Positions 44,829 to 54,063 of a stretch of 64,000 nt of DNA are shown here, piece after piece. Source of the DNA: GCA-2706205 sp964215955 (GTDB lineage: Bacteria > Bdellovibrionota > Bacteriovoracia > Bacteriovoracales > Bacteriovoracaceae). Position 1 is the stretch's first letter, and each line of letters opens with the position of its first letter. The notes below the pieces were generated by a model, which had not been told where the DNA came from, made no database searches, and saw only the letters and a program-made list of their open reading frames with translations. A program made the position numbers and the translations under genes. The DNA lies in NCBI GenBank assembly GCA_964215955.1, contig CAXPDR010000029.1, positions 12,922-76,921 of the forward strand, written 5' to 3'.

Positions 44829-46874
44829 CTACTTCGCAACCTTAAGCCATAGCTTTCTAAAGCGGATGTCTTTCAAATAGTCTTCATCTTTAGTCGACCT
44901 AATCGACTGAATTATCCCTGGTAGTAGAGTTGTCATTTCTTTTTCAAATAATGATTCCACTTCATTTCTAGCATCTTCACAAGTCATTCCTTTAGGCCCA
45001 AAACATGATTGAAAAATAAATGTCTTAATCATATTTTCAAGCTCTTTTTCAAGCTTTGAAATTTCAGTAATGAGTAGGTCTTGATTTTTAGGAATGTCAT
45101 TTTCATTTTGTAGTTTATGGTTTGAATTCTGATATGAGCTATTTATTATAGTTGTAAAATTCGTTATATTTTGGGAAATAGAATCTGTGTCATATTGTCT
45201 GTGATCATAATGATCAGATTTATATTCTTCGTATTCTGCCACCATTTCTAAAAACTTCAAATCTGATTCATGAAGCTTATAGGCAGAAGTATGTAGGTCC
45301 TGCTCTTCAGATTGTTGATATAATACATCCATAACATGAGGAAGAGACTTTGCTAAAAAATTTCTTGATTTTAGATTCATATTATCAAATTCTTTGGCAA
45401 TTTTTTGATTCTCATTTGAGTATTTTTCTTTAATGAGTTTAAGAATATGATTTTCTAATTTGTCTTTCGCTCCAGCTTTATTTAAATGCGCCCACGCAAG
45501 TCTGTGGAGTGTGAGGCGACCTTGCAGATTCAAAAACTTCTGAATAGCAGCTTCATTAAAATTCTTATTTTTTAAGAAATCATTTAAAGAAGTCATACAG
45601 TTTTTTAATTCCAGGTTTACTTGAGCCTCTCTCGCTTCACCTTCAACCAATTGACTTAAAGGCGTGGCCATAAGTGGATTTACTGTTTCATCACCTTGAA
45701 ATTTATACTCAATTTGGTTATCTCCTAATGTAAGTTCACCTAATAAGTCTTCACCCATCTCTAAAGTAATAAATTCATTTGTTTCAAATCTTTGAGATCT
45801 ATCTCCATCCTTAATGGTAAACTCATCAATTTGTTCTCCATTTTGATCTGTATAGCTTTTGTGGTGAGTAATTTGAAGTTCTTTTCCACCTATGTTTAAT
45901 TTTATAGTCTGATCCTCAAACTTTCCTGTATTTTCTCTCTCGTCATTTTTATTTTTAGGCATTTGGAGTTCAGGGGAGATAACCAAGTTATCATCTTCAA
46001 CTTGTGAGTTTTTTTGGGTGAGAGAGTTTTCAATTTCTGTTCCTGAGCTATTTAAAGTTGAAAGATTAGTTTCATCAAATATGGTATTTTCATCTGGAGG
46101 ATCAATACCTCTTTGATGTAGCTCAAACTCATCAGAATAATCTGTCATTTCAAAATCATCATTTGCTAAATCCTCAATAGGTCTTAAATACTTTTGTCTA
46201 TAAGCTTCATCCGGTTCAACAAACTCAATTGAACTACCTTCAAGTATTTTTTCTGTAATTTCTTCTGGAGAAATGACAAGGCCATCAAATGTATTGTTGC
46301 CTAGGATATCAGCTGGTTTAGTAATAACCTCCTTAAGAGGAGATGAGAAAATAGGAGTAGAGTGATCAATGTCTGCGTATTTAATGTTTGCGGAGACTTC
46401 AATTTCGTCTTCATTTGAGAAATCTAGGTCGTATTGGGTGCTGGCCTGTAGTTGTCTAAAGAGACCTTCCTTTGATTTTAATATTTCAGCTCTAAAATCA
46501 TGCTCATTAAAACATTCAAGACTTTTACAATCACTATCTGGTTGTAACTGAAACGTCTTAGTGACTTTATAGGGTGTATCTTTAATTGGTATATCTAATG
46601 AAATTGTATAGCTTGGTTTACTAATGAGAGACTGATTTGAAATAAATGCTGAATCTCCACCACAGGATATTTCACTGCTATATGTATTTTCAAAATTTAT
46701 ATGACATGTGGTTTGATTTAGCTTTTTAGACTTCTGAATTAATATAGTTTCATTTGATTCAAGTGATATGGGCTTTTTTAATTTGAAAATCTCGACGGTG
46801 GGTGAATCCGTGGCCGGTGCCGCCAACGTATTTAATTCAAATATAAATAAAACTATTCCCAAAATAACTTTCAC
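44829..46874 (-). CDS. Large acidic secreted protein, unknown
   Basis: A 681-residue protein with a signal peptide (MKVILGIVLFIFELNTLAA). The centre (about residues 190-330) is strongly acidic and Ser/Asn-rich, likely disordered; the C-terminal 280 residues are charged and helical with a few cysteines (SCFGPKGMTCEDARN). Not recognised. The start is GTG; a TCCGATAG sequence with a plausible -35 lies only 6 nt upstream and overlaps the weak AGG ribosome site. The gene converges on the pseudopilin gene with one base between stops, so no terminator fits there. Confidence 0.75.
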   Translation of the reverse strand: MKVILGIVLFIFELNTLAAPATDSPTVEIFKLKKPISLESNETILIQKSKKLNQTTCHINFENTYSSEISCGGDSAFISNQSLISKPSYTISLDIPIKDTPYKVTKTFQLQPDSDCKSLECFNEHDFRAEILKSKEGLFRQLQASTQYDLDFSNEDEIEVSANIKYADIDHSTPIFSSPLKEVITKPADILGNNTFDGLVISPEEITEKILEGSSIEFVEPDEAYRQKYLRPIEDLANDDFEMTDYSDEFELHQRGIDPPDENTIFDETNLSTLNSSGTEIENSLTQKNSQVEDDNLVISPELQMPKNKNDERENTGKFEDQTIKLNIGGKELQITHHKSYTDQNGEQIDEFTIKDGDRSQRFETNEFITLEMGEDLLGELTLGDNQIEYKFQGDETVNPLMATPLSQLVEGEAREAQVNLELKNCMTSLNDFLKNKNFNEAAIQKFLNLQGRLTLHRLAWAHLNKAGAKDKLENHILKLIKEKYSNENQKIAKEFDNMNLKSRNFLAKSLPHVMDVLYQQSEEQDLHTSAYKLHESDLKFLEMVAEYEEYKSDHYDHRQYDTDSISQNITNFTTIINSSYQNSNHKLQNENDIPKNQDLLITEISKLEKELENMIKTFIFQSCFGPKGMTCEDARNEVESLFEKEMTTLLPGIIQSIRSTKDEDYLKDIRFRKLWLKVAK

Positions 46875-46880
46875 AGTAAC

Positions 46881-46907
46881 CTATCGGAAATTTTATAAGA
46901 AAATTAA
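46881..46907 (-). promoter_or_regulatory. Possible sigma-28 promoter giving a near-leaderless mRNA
   Basis: Minus strand: TTAATTTT at 46907-46900, 11 nt, TCCGATAG at 46888-46881. Six of eight matches in each half. It ends six bases before the GTG start, so the transcript would begin almost at the start codon. The ATAGG could alternatively serve as ribosome site. Confidence 0.35.
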
Positions 46908-47124
46908 AATGATTTAATTAATTGCCATTTTTATTTGTCCTAAATAAATAGTGCTCGAGCTTGTAAGTCATTGAATTCTTTATGTCGAATAAGATGCCTA
47001 AATCTTAATATTAGATATGGAGTATCCTAAAGCTAGAAAAATTAACATAGTGTAAAACTTGACTTCAGTCGTACGTAGCCTCCAGAACAAGTTAATTGAG
47101 TATAATCTTAACAGAGGAAGATGT

Positions 47125-50112
47125 ATGAGACGTTTTTTAGATTATTTTACTATTTTGATATCCTTTTTGTTTTCATTTCAAGATGCTTTTGCAAATACGG
47201 AAGTTGCTGTAAGTGTTAATGCAACAAGTGCGACATCGACAACAGCTAAAAAAGCTAAAAGAGGAAGTACTTATGAGTTAAGATTTTCTAAAAATCATTC
47301 GGCTTTATACGATGTTAATATTGCTGAAGATGGGATTTATGAAATTAGTGCAAATTATTCAAGTAAAAATTCTCTTCCTAAGGTTGAGTTAAGTTCAAAT
47401 GCGAAAGTTATAGACCTTGATGGAAAATCTACAAAAGGTCATGGAAATTTTCAAACGAGCTTATTTAATCAAAATTTAACTTTAAGGAAGGGTGTGAATA
47501 AAATAAAAATAAGTTCTTTAGGCCAAAATTTTTATTTGAAGAAGTTTAAGATATTAAAGATAAAAAATATTTCTGAGCATGATATAACTTCTCCAATTAA
47601 GGCTTGGGAATATTCTGAAAGTAATATGCCCGTAAATAAGGCCAAGAGAGGTTCTTCTTTTGAGGTTCGTTTTAAAAAAGGACAATCTCTAAAATATTCA
47701 GTTACTAATCCTTTAGAATCAAATACCTTTCGTTTAATGGTTTATTATTCTTCTAAAAAAGTGAATCCAAAGTTAACATTCAAACTTGGAGGAGAAAGCT
47801 ATAGCTCAAGTGATTTAGTTTCAACAAATGGTCATGGATCTTATACTCAGAAAGTAGCATTAGCACATATCTCATTACCTAAAGGTAGTTCTGAATTAGA
47901 AATATTGAGTTTAAGTAATAATTTTTATTTGAAGCAGATTAAATTAAGTGAAACAGAACCTGTAGATGATTCAGATAAAAATATTCATTTACTACCAAGT
48001 TTTGTTAAATCTACTAAGTTTTCTTCAAGTAGTGAAGAAGTTTTAATCGGAAATAGAGGATCAAGTAAGGAGGTTAGGCTCAAGGTTGGTCAAACAATTC
48101 AGTATAAAGTTAAGGTTGATAAAAAACTGGATTTAGACCTTTTCTTTAATTATTCGTCAGCCCGGACTACTCCAAAGCTCGATTTGCAAATTGATAATAG
48201 AGACTGGATTGATTTCTCTTTAGAAAATACTAAATCTCATGGAGACTATAAAACTAGAAAAATACCAAATATCATCAGTTTAGATCCAGGTACTTACACG
48301 TTAAAAGTTAAAGCAAAAACGAGAAACTTTTATTTCAAAGGAATCAACGCGAAGGAAAGTGTTACAAAAAAACTGAATAGAGTATATGGCGTGAATGTTG
48401 GTGGAGAGAGTTTTAGTGATTGGGTTAGTGATATCGGAAAAAATAATGAAGTTGTTGTTTTAGATAAAGCTAAAAATAAGAACTTTTTTATGTTCGGTAG
48501 TGCAGACGATAAAATAGTAAACAACATAAATAATGAATTTAATATTCATCCATCTGTTCCAAATGATGTTGATTTAAATATTTATAATAGTTATAGAGGG
48601 GAAAGAATGGACCCAGAACATCATGTTCCTGGAATTCATTATAGTTTTGCTATAAACTCAGAGTTATCTTATGTAAGGTTACATTTCATGTTAGAAGGTG
48701 ATAGTAAAAAATTAGTTCTATTTTCAAACTCAAGCCTAAATCATGAGGAAATTAATTTACCTGCGGTTTCAAATCCTACAGCATTTTCAATTGAAAAAGA
48801 AATTAAGAACCTAAGTGGGAATGAATTAAATATTGGTCTTTTGTCTAAAAATTTAAAGGAAAGTTTTTCATTAGTTGGTATCGAATTACTTTCTAGCCAG
48901 GAGAGTTCTGACCATTCTAGTAATGAAATTCCTAAAATTTTTATTTCTCCAAATGGAGCTGGAAACAAGTCTGGTAGTTCTATTTCAAATGCAAAACCTT
49001 TTAAGTCTTTAAATTCAGCGATTAGTTCGCTTAGTTCAACAGGAGGAGAGATTTTACTACTTTCTAATAAAGGAACTTATTCAATAAAATCAAGTATGAA
49101 TATCACCAAGGGTGGTGAATCATCGGATAAAGTTGTCATAATTAAAACTTACAGAGAGAATGATCATTCTACTAAAGCCTTGTTTCGAGGTACGAGAATA
49201 GCTCCTTGGGTAAATAAATCAAATTCTACCGGAAAAGAATTTATTAGATTACTAAAAGGTGCAAATCATTTGAGTTTTGAAGATATTGCATTTGAAAATT
49301 TTGGTAATGGAATTTTTAGAATCGCTGATAGTATAGAAAATTTAACTCTTAGAAGAATTCGCGCAAAGAACTTTACCCGCTTAGTAGAAAATTATCATAC
49401 TGGAAGTGCTAGTCATGCCAGTGTAAAAAAGTTAAATCTTGAAGATATTGAAGCATATGGATATACAAGAGGAGTGATTCGTTTAAAATATGCAGGAAAG
49501 GATATTAAGTTAAGCCGAGTATTAGGAGATTCTCAAGGTCAACTTGATGCAAAAGATTTTCCAATGGGAATAGCCTTAGACAATAATGTCTCTAATGTGG
49601 AAATTAGAAAATCATTGTTAAAAAATCATAGACAAAAAAAGAGCAGTAATTCCTCATATTTTAACGGCGATGGAATTGCTACCGAATCCAATGTAAGCTC
49701 TGTCCTAATTGAGGATACAATTTCTTCAGGAAACTCTGATGGTGGCTTTGATTTAAAATCAACCCAAACAATTCTTAAAAGAACACTTGCGCAAAATAAC
49801 AAAAGGAATTATCGATTCTGGAATGGAGCTGAACTTCAAAATGTTTTAAGTTTTAATCCTGAGAAGTTTGGAGGGTCTGGTAATAAAGTTCATTTTGGTG
49901 CTTATGGCTCAAGGGACTTTGAAATTAAAATCTTTGATATTGATGTTGTTGATGAGTCTCCTAATGCTAGAGTGTTTAGTGTTGGCGAAAATAAAAAGTC
50001 TTCAATGACAATTGATGGGGGATTAATTTATATTAAAGGTAATCCAAATCTTACGGACTCACCTGGAAGAGTTAACATTAAAACATCCACAACAATTGAG
50101 ATTGAAAATTAA
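47125..50112 (+). CDS. Secreted beta-helix protein with three carbohydrate-binding-like repeats
   Basis: A 995-residue secreted protein. Signal peptide ~1-24 (to DAFA). Three tandem ~95-residue repeats follow (~45-155, ~165-275, ~300-400), each beginning [AN]-[KR]-RGSS-[FKY]-E-[LV]-R and ending NFY-[LF]-K, with a central NYSS/YYSS. They look like beta-sandwich carbohydrate-binding modules of the CBM6/35 type. A fourth, malectin-like segment lies at ~420-620. Residues ~630-990 (IFISPNGAGNKSGSS onward) form a right-handed beta-helix as in pectate-lyase-like proteins. Attachment to or cleavage of a polysaccharide is the likely role (inference). The in-frame upstream start at 47059 is rejected: AGAGGAAG precedes 47125. 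Confidence 0.82.
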   Translation: MRRFLDYFTILISFLFSFQDAFANTEVAVSVNATSATSTTAKKAKRGSTYELRFSKNHSALYDVNIAEDGIYEISANYSSKNSLPKVELSSNAKVIDLDGKSTKGHGNFQTSLFNQNLTLRKGVNKIKISSLGQNFYLKKFKILKIKNISEHDITSPIKAWEYSESNMPVNKAKRGSSFEVRFKKGQSLKYSVTNPLESNTFRLMVYYSSKKVNPKLTFKLGGESYSSSDLVSTNGHGSYTQKVALAHISLPKGSSELEILSLSNNFYLKQIKLSETEPVDDSDKNIHLLPSFVKSTKFSSSSEEVLIGNRGSSKEVRLKVGQTIQYKVKVDKKLDLDLFFNYSSARTTPKLDLQIDNRDWIDFSLENTKSHGDYKTRKIPNIISLDPGTYTLKVKAKTRNFYFKGINAKESVTKKLNRVYGVNVGGESFSDWVSDIGKNNEVVVLDKAKNKNFFMFGSADDKIVNNINNEFNIHPSVPNDVDLNIYNSYRGERMDPEHHVPGIHYSFAINSELSYVRLHFMLEGDSKKLVLFSNSSLNHEEINLPAVSNPTAFSIEKEIKNLSGNELNIGLLSKNLKESFSLVGIELLSSQESSDHSSNEIPKIFISPNGAGNKSGSSISNAKPFKSLNSAISSLSSTGGEILLLSNKGTYSIKSSMNITKGGESSDKVVIIKTYRENDHSTKALFRGTRIAPWVNKSNSTGKEFIRLLKGANHLSFEDIAFENFGNGIFRIADSIENLTLRRIRAKNFTRLVENYHTGSASHASVKKLNLEDIEAYGYTRGVIRLKYAGKDIKLSRVLGDSQGQLDAKDFPMGIALDNNVSNVEIRKSLLKNHRQKKSSNSSYFNGDGIATESNVSSVLIEDTISSGNSDGGFDLKSTQTILKRTLAQNNKRNYRFWNGAELQNVLSFNPEKFGGSGNKVHFGAYGSRDFEIKIFDIDVVDESPNARVFSVGENKKSSMTIDGGLIYIKGNPNLTDSPGRVNIKTSTTIEIEN

Positions 50113-50123
50113 AAAAAAAATGT

Positions 50124-50160
50124 AAATAAAGACTTAGCTTTTTAGTTGAGTCTTTATTTT
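50124..50160. terminator. Bidirectional rho-independent terminator
   Basis: AAATAAAGACT (50124-50134) pairs perfectly with AGTCTTTATTT (50149-50159), loop 14 nt. It separates the convergent beta-helix gene and xthA and overlaps the last codons of xthA. Confidence 0.75.
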
Positions 50161-50921
50161 AAGATAAGTTTTATGGGACAGTGATCACTTCCTAGTACTT
50201 CTGGGAGGTGAATACAGTCTTTAATCTTAGTTTTTAGATTATTACTGGCCATAAAGTAATCGATCCGCCAGCCAATATTTCTTTCTCTACAATTATTTCG
50301 ATACGTCCACCAAGAATAAACACCTTCTTGTTCTGGATAAAATAATCGTAAGCAATCAATCATTCCAGCATCTAGGTAATGGTCAATCCATTCCCTTTCA
50401 TGCTCTAGAAAACCTGTTGTTTTCTTATTTCCTTTTGGATTAGCTAAATCAATTTCTTTATGAGCTGTATTGAAGTCTCCAGTAATAATGACTTTTTTAC
50501 CTTCTGAAATATAGTGATTATACAATTCTAAGACTTTTTCATAGAAGTCTAGTTTATAGGGAACTCTTCCATGGTCTCTTTGTCCATTAGGAAAATAACA
50601 ATTAAATAAAACGTAGTTTTTATATTCACAAATAAGTGTTCTTCCTTCTGAGTCAAATCTTTCTTCCCCTAAGCCCGTTAAAACTTTTAGTGGTTTTTCC
50701 TTTGAAAAGACCGCAACACCACTATATCCCTTCTTTTCAGCAGGGTTGATATATTTATGGTAATCCTCTAACTCTAAAACTTCCGGGGGAAATTGTTCTT
50801 CTAATGCCTTTATTTCCTGCATACAAAGCACATCTGGGCTTTCTTCGTTTATCCAATCTAAAAATCCTTTATTAACGCAGGCCCTAATTCCGTTGACGTT
50901 CCACGACACAAGTGTTTTCAA
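50154..50921 (-). CDS. xthA: Exodeoxyribonuclease III (AP endonuclease)
   Basis: A 255-residue enzyme of base-excision repair that cuts 5' to abasic sites and trims 3' ends. Exonuclease III motifs in order: SWNVNGIRA near 5-13, MQEIKA near 38, GDFNTAHKEIDLANPKGN near 148-165, WRIDYFMAS near 218, and the catalytic GSDHCPI at the C terminus. Full length for the family. The start is TTG with GAGAGG 6 nt upstream. Monocistronic. Confidence 0.96.
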   Translation of the reverse strand: MKTLVSWNVNGIRACVNKGFLDWINEESPDVLCMQEIKALEEQFPPEVLELEDYHKYINPAEKKGYSGVAVFSKEKPLKVLTGLGEERFDSEGRTLICEYKNYVLFNCYFPNGQRDHGRVPYKLDFYEKVLELYNHYISEGKKVIITGDFNTAHKEIDLANPKGNKKTTGFLEHEREWIDHYLDAGMIDCLRLFYPEQEGVYSWWTYRNNCRERNIGWRIDYFMASNNLKTKIKDCIHLPEVLGSDHCPIKLILK

Positions 50922-51052
50922 AATTTTCCTCTCATTTTTTTTTATCTAATTCTTTGGCAGTATAGTTGTATAGTTTTTTTCAAGATTGTTAAAGACATTC
51001 TGGAAAAAATGATTATTATAAGTAACACCCAATATTCGAAGTAGGAGATGTC

Positions 51053-51412
51053 ATGCGTTGTTTTAAGAACATTGCTAAGTTAATTCGCACAAAAAGATTA
51101 CAGCACCCGAAGGCTTATTCACAATCAGAGCTTTCACATTTATTAGGGTACAAAAACGGTCAGTTTATTAGCAATGTGGAAAGGGCTTTATGTAATATTC
51201 CATTAAAAATGTTAGTAAAAGTTTCAGAAGTTTTAGATATAAACCCAGAAGAGCTTAAAGCTGCAATTATTGAGGATCACCAAGAAACTCTTGATAATTA
51301 TTTAAAGCTTGGACAAACAGCAGAGGTTAAAGAACTGCATTCAAATACTGAGTCAAAAACTCATACAGAATTCCAAGAATCTGCTAGTTTTAAAATGTCT
51401 TCGAATTCATAA
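51053..51412 (+). CDS. XRE-family transcriptional regulator
   Basis: A 119-residue protein with an N-terminal Cro/CI-type helix-turn-helix (about residues 8-66: LIRTKRLQHPKAYSQSELSHLLG, then NGQFISNVERALCNIPL and the closing helix DINPEELKAAI). The last 50 residues are hydrophilic and unrecognised. AGGAG lies about 6 nt before the ATG. It stands alone between a divergent nuclease gene and a terminator, so its target is not revealed by context. Confidence 0.9.
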   Translation: MRCFKNIAKLIRTKRLQHPKAYSQSELSHLLGYKNGQFISNVERALCNIPLKMLVKVSEVLDINPEELKAAIIEDHQETLDNYLKLGQTAEVKELHSNTESKTHTEFQESASFKMSSNS

Positions 51413-51436
51413 TTCTCTTTGGAAGTACATATATAC

Positions 51437-51470
51437 AAAAAAGCCGGAACTTAATGCTCCGGCTTTTTTT
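51437..51470. terminator. Bidirectional rho-independent terminator
   Basis: AAAAAAGCCGGA (51437-51448) pairs with TCCGGCTTTTTT (51458-51469), T-runs both ways. It ends the XRE gene and the convergent Asn/Arg-rich gene. Confidence 0.92.
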
Positions 51471-51493
51471 ATTTTAAGCTTGTAAGTTAAATT

Positions 51494-52072
51494 TTATTGA
51501 GCAACTGGTGGAGATATACCCTTGTATTTATAATAATCATCCATGGTTCCCTCAGTTTCTTCTGAGTCGCTAGTCCACTCATGACCTTTTTGGCTTTCTA
51601 GAAGATGAGGATCTTCGAACTCACCGACAAAACTGACTTCGTCACCTTTAGGCTCAAGATTGTGCTCAGTGGTGTATTGTCTATCTGCTGGATAAGCATC
51701 AATTTTTCCTTTAAGAACTTCTTTTTGCCAGTCAAGTAATCCATTTTCAAAGGCTCTTAGATTTTTTAGTGCTTGCTGGTAATTTCTTTCAACTTTTTCT
51801 AGCTGCTTTTCCTTTCCTCTACCATAGACATCATTGAATTTTTTTCTGGCCACTAAATATTGTTCCAAAAGATTGTCGTATTTTTGTAAAATTCGAGATG
51901 GAGTTAAGGTTTTTGGTCTTCTATTTTTATTTGCATAGCGTTTATTATTGTTATTAGACTTATTATTGCTATTGCTAGGACCTTTATTTCCTTGAGCGTT
52001 TTTATTATAACGTCTATTGTTATTTCTACGCCTTCTGTTATTGTTATTTTTGTTTTGAGGAGTATCACTCAT
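51494..52072 (-). CDS. Asn/Arg-rich nucleic-acid-binding-like protein
   Basis: A 192-residue protein. Residues 1-60 are low-complexity, almost only Asn, Arg and Lys with scattered Ser and Tyr (NNNNRRRRNNNRRYNKN), likely disordered and able to bind nucleic acid. Residues ~65-125 are a helical region (ILQKYDNLLEQYLVARKKF) and the tail is acidic with several Pro. No family recognised with confidence; the basic start recalls RNA-chaperone-like proteins. AGGAG precedes the ATG. It is divergent from mdh, with its own 145-bp upstream region. Confidence 0.75.
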   Translation of the reverse strand: MSDTPQNKNNNNRRRRNNNRRYNKNAQGNKGPSNSNNKSNNNNKRYANKNRRPKTLTPSRILQKYDNLLEQYLVARKKFNDVYGRGKEKQLEKVERNYQQALKNLRAFENGLLDWQKEVLKGKIDAYPADRQYTTEHNLEPKGDEVSFVGEFEDPHLLESQKGHEWTSDSEETEGTMDDYYKYKGISPPVAQ

Positions 52073-52151
52073 GACACTTTGCTCCTTATTTCTATTAATG
52101 AACCTAAATAATATGATTCTTTATATTTGTTGTCTATGCAGAATCTCCTCA

Positions 52152-52180
52152 TTTACTGATTAACATTAATCTTCTATAAT
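52152..52180 (+). promoter_or_regulatory. Vegetative promoter of mdh with palindromic spacer
   Basis: TTTACT at 52152-52157, 17 nt, TATAAT at 52175-52180. The spacer holds a perfect palindrome, GATTAA-CA-TTAATC (52158-52171), a possible operator. Confidence 0.6.
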
Positions 52181-52217
52181 CCGTGTATATTTAAATTAAC
52201 AATTCAAGGAGATGAAA

Positions 52218-53204
52218 ATGGCCAACAAAAGAGTTAAAGTTGCAGTAACAGGTCCTGCAGGACAAATCGGATATGCTATTCTTTTTAGAATCGCTTCAGG
52301 ACAAATGTTTGGACCAGATACAGAAGTTGAACTTCAATTATTAGAGTTACCACAGGCTTTAGGTGCACTTGAAGGTGTAAAAATGGAGTTAGATGACTGT
52401 GCATTCCCATTATTAAAAAATATTGTTTGTACTGATGATATGGAAGTTGCATTTAAGGATGCTAACTGGATTGTTGCTATTGGTGCTGTTCCTAGAAAAG
52501 ATGGAATGGAAAGAAGTGATCTTTTAAAAGTTAATGGCGGTATTTTTGGTCCATTAGGAAAAGCCATGGCAAAAGTTGGTGCTTCTGACTGTAAATTATT
52601 TGTTGTTGGTAACCCATGTAATACAAACTGTTATATCGCTATGAAGGCTTCTGGTCTTCCAGCTGATAGATTTTATGCAATGACAACTCTTGATGAAAAT
52701 AGAGCTAAAACTCAAATTGCACAAAAGGCTGGCGTTGATGTAACGGAAGTTACAAATATGACAATCTGGGGAAATCACTCAGCAACTCAATATCCTGATT
52801 TATATAATGCTAAGATTAATGGAAAATCTGCGGCAGAAGTTATAAATGATGATGCCTGGTTTAAAGATACATTTATTCCAACTGTTCAAAAAAGAGGAGC
52901 GGCCATCATTAAAGCAAGAGGAGCTTCTTCTGCGGCATCAGCAGCAAATGCAGCTGTTGATGGAATTTATAATTTAACTCATGACACAAAAGCTGGTGAA
53001 ACTTTTTCTATGTGTTTAGCTTCTAATGGTCAATATGGTGTTGATGAAGGATTAATTTTTTCTTATCCATGTCGAGTTGAAGGTGGAAAGCTTGTTGTAG
53101 TTGAAGGTGTAGAGCATAATGAATTTGGTACTGAGAAATTCAATGCAACACTTGAGGAATTACGTAATGAAGCTAAAACTGTAGCTGAATTAGGATTATT
53201 CTAA
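52218..53204 (+). CDS. mdh: Malate dehydrogenase
   Basis: A 328-residue NAD(P)-dependent enzyme of the TCA cycle interconverting malate and oxaloacetate. Nucleotide-binding GPAGQIGYAILFRIASG near the N terminus, VGNPCNTN, substrate loop AVPRKDGMERSDLL, and the catalytic His in WGNHSATQYPD near 185. This is the cytosolic/chloroplast-type (type 2) MDH found in many bacteria. An in-frame ATG at 52212 is directly behind AAGGAG; the one at 52218 has proper spacing of 6 nt and is preferred. Monocistronic, with promoter and terminator visible. Confidence 0.96.
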   Translation: MANKRVKVAVTGPAGQIGYAILFRIASGQMFGPDTEVELQLLELPQALGALEGVKMELDDCAFPLLKNIVCTDDMEVAFKDANWIVAIGAVPRKDGMERSDLLKVNGGIFGPLGKAMAKVGASDCKLFVVGNPCNTNCYIAMKASGLPADRFYAMTTLDENRAKTQIAQKAGVDVTEVTNMTIWGNHSATQYPDLYNAKINGKSAAEVINDDAWFKDTFIPTVQKRGAAIIKARGASSAASAANAAVDGIYNLTHDTKAGETFSMCLASNGQYGVDEGLIFSYPCRVEGGKLVVVEGVEHNEFGTEKFNATLEELRNEAKTVAELGLF

Positions 53205-53230
53205 AAATAAGGTTTGTAATAAATAGCGAA

Positions 53231-53257
53231 GGGAGAGACTAAGGTTTCTCCCTTTTT
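53231..53257 (+). terminator. Rho-independent terminator of mdh
   Basis: GGGAGAGAC (53231-53239) pairs with GTTTCTCCC (53244-53252, one G:T) around a 4-nt loop, followed by TTTTT. Confidence 0.85.
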
Positions 53258-53274
53258 AAGTTGAGGTTATAAAA

Positions 53275-54054
53275 ATGGGATTTGTTTCACCTTCTGAAAA
53301 AATAAAACTATCTGGATTTAATAATTTAACAAAAATTTTATCCTTTAATCTATATGACTTTTGCATCACTTTCGATGATAAGCAAAAGGAAGAGTATATT
53401 AATTGGATTAATGAGAAGTATTCTTCTGATAAAATTCTAAAGATCTCTAGAGAAATTTGCGAGATTATCCAATCAGATATTATTTCAGAGTCGAAAATGG
53501 ACTATGATCCAGTTGGAGCATCAACCATGACACTTATGAGTGATGTTCAAGGAGGGAAATGGGAGACAGTTTCTCACGGATCTTCTGTAAAGTCCCATTT
53601 AACAAAATCACACCTTACTAGCCATACTTATCCAGATGCTTCGGCACCAAATGGTATTTGTACTTATAGAGTTGACTTTGATATTGCAACATGTGGAGAT
53701 ATTATTCCATTAAAAGCTATCAATCACTTATTTGAATCATTTGAATGTGATGTCGTCTATATTGATTATGTCGTAAGAGGCTATACTAGAACTGATGATG
53801 GAAAAAAGATTTATAATGATGAATACTTTAACTCTATTCAGGACTTTATTAAACCTGAAATCATGAAAGATTTTGAGTATCACTCCGACTTAAACATGCC
53901 AAGAGACAATATATGGCAAACAAAACTTATGGCGCGACAATTTGGGCCTGAAAGGTTTGTGTATAAGCAAAAAGATGTTAATCATCCAGAAATAGACGAT
54001 AAAATGAGACTTCTTTATGATGAAATGAGAGAAGTTTACCACTTATACTCTTAA
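53275..54054 (+). CDS. speD: S-adenosylmethionine decarboxylase proenzyme, E. coli type
   Basis: Makes decarboxylated SAM, the aminopropyl donor for spermidine. At 259 residues it matches the long gammaproteobacterial class rather than the short ~130-residue class. It begins KLSGFNNLTKILSFNLYD and has the self-cleavage site K-SHLTSHTYPD with Lys111-Ser112, the same numbering as the E. coli enzyme; Ser112 becomes the pyruvoyl group. Other conserved pieces: CTYRVDFDIATCGDIIPLKA, DYVVRGYTR and EMREVYH at the end. TTGAGG precedes the ATG. The TerB-like gene follows 9 nt later, so they are cotranscribed. No spermidine synthase gene is in the window. Confidence 0.95.
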   Translation: MGFVSPSEKIKLSGFNNLTKILSFNLYDFCITFDDKQKEEYINWINEKYSSDKILKISREICEIIQSDIISESKMDYDPVGASTMTLMSDVQGGKWETVSHGSSVKSHLTKSHLTSHTYPDASAPNGICTYRVDFDIATCGDIIPLKAINHLFESFECDVVYIDYVVRGYTRTDDGKKIYNDEYFNSIQDFIKPEIMKDFEYHSDLNMPRDNIWQTKLMARQFGPERFVYKQKDVNHPEIDDKMRLLYDEMREVYHLYS

Positions 54055-54063
54055 GGAAAATTT

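Noticed and set aside
47065..47095. TAAAACTT followed by TACGTAGC near the beta-helix gene as sigma-28 promoter
   Set aside because: The spacing is right but the -10 matches too few positions.
47059..47124. Upstream extension of the beta-helix protein
   Set aside because: The extension is charged, lies before the signal peptide, and AGAGGAAG clearly marks 47125.
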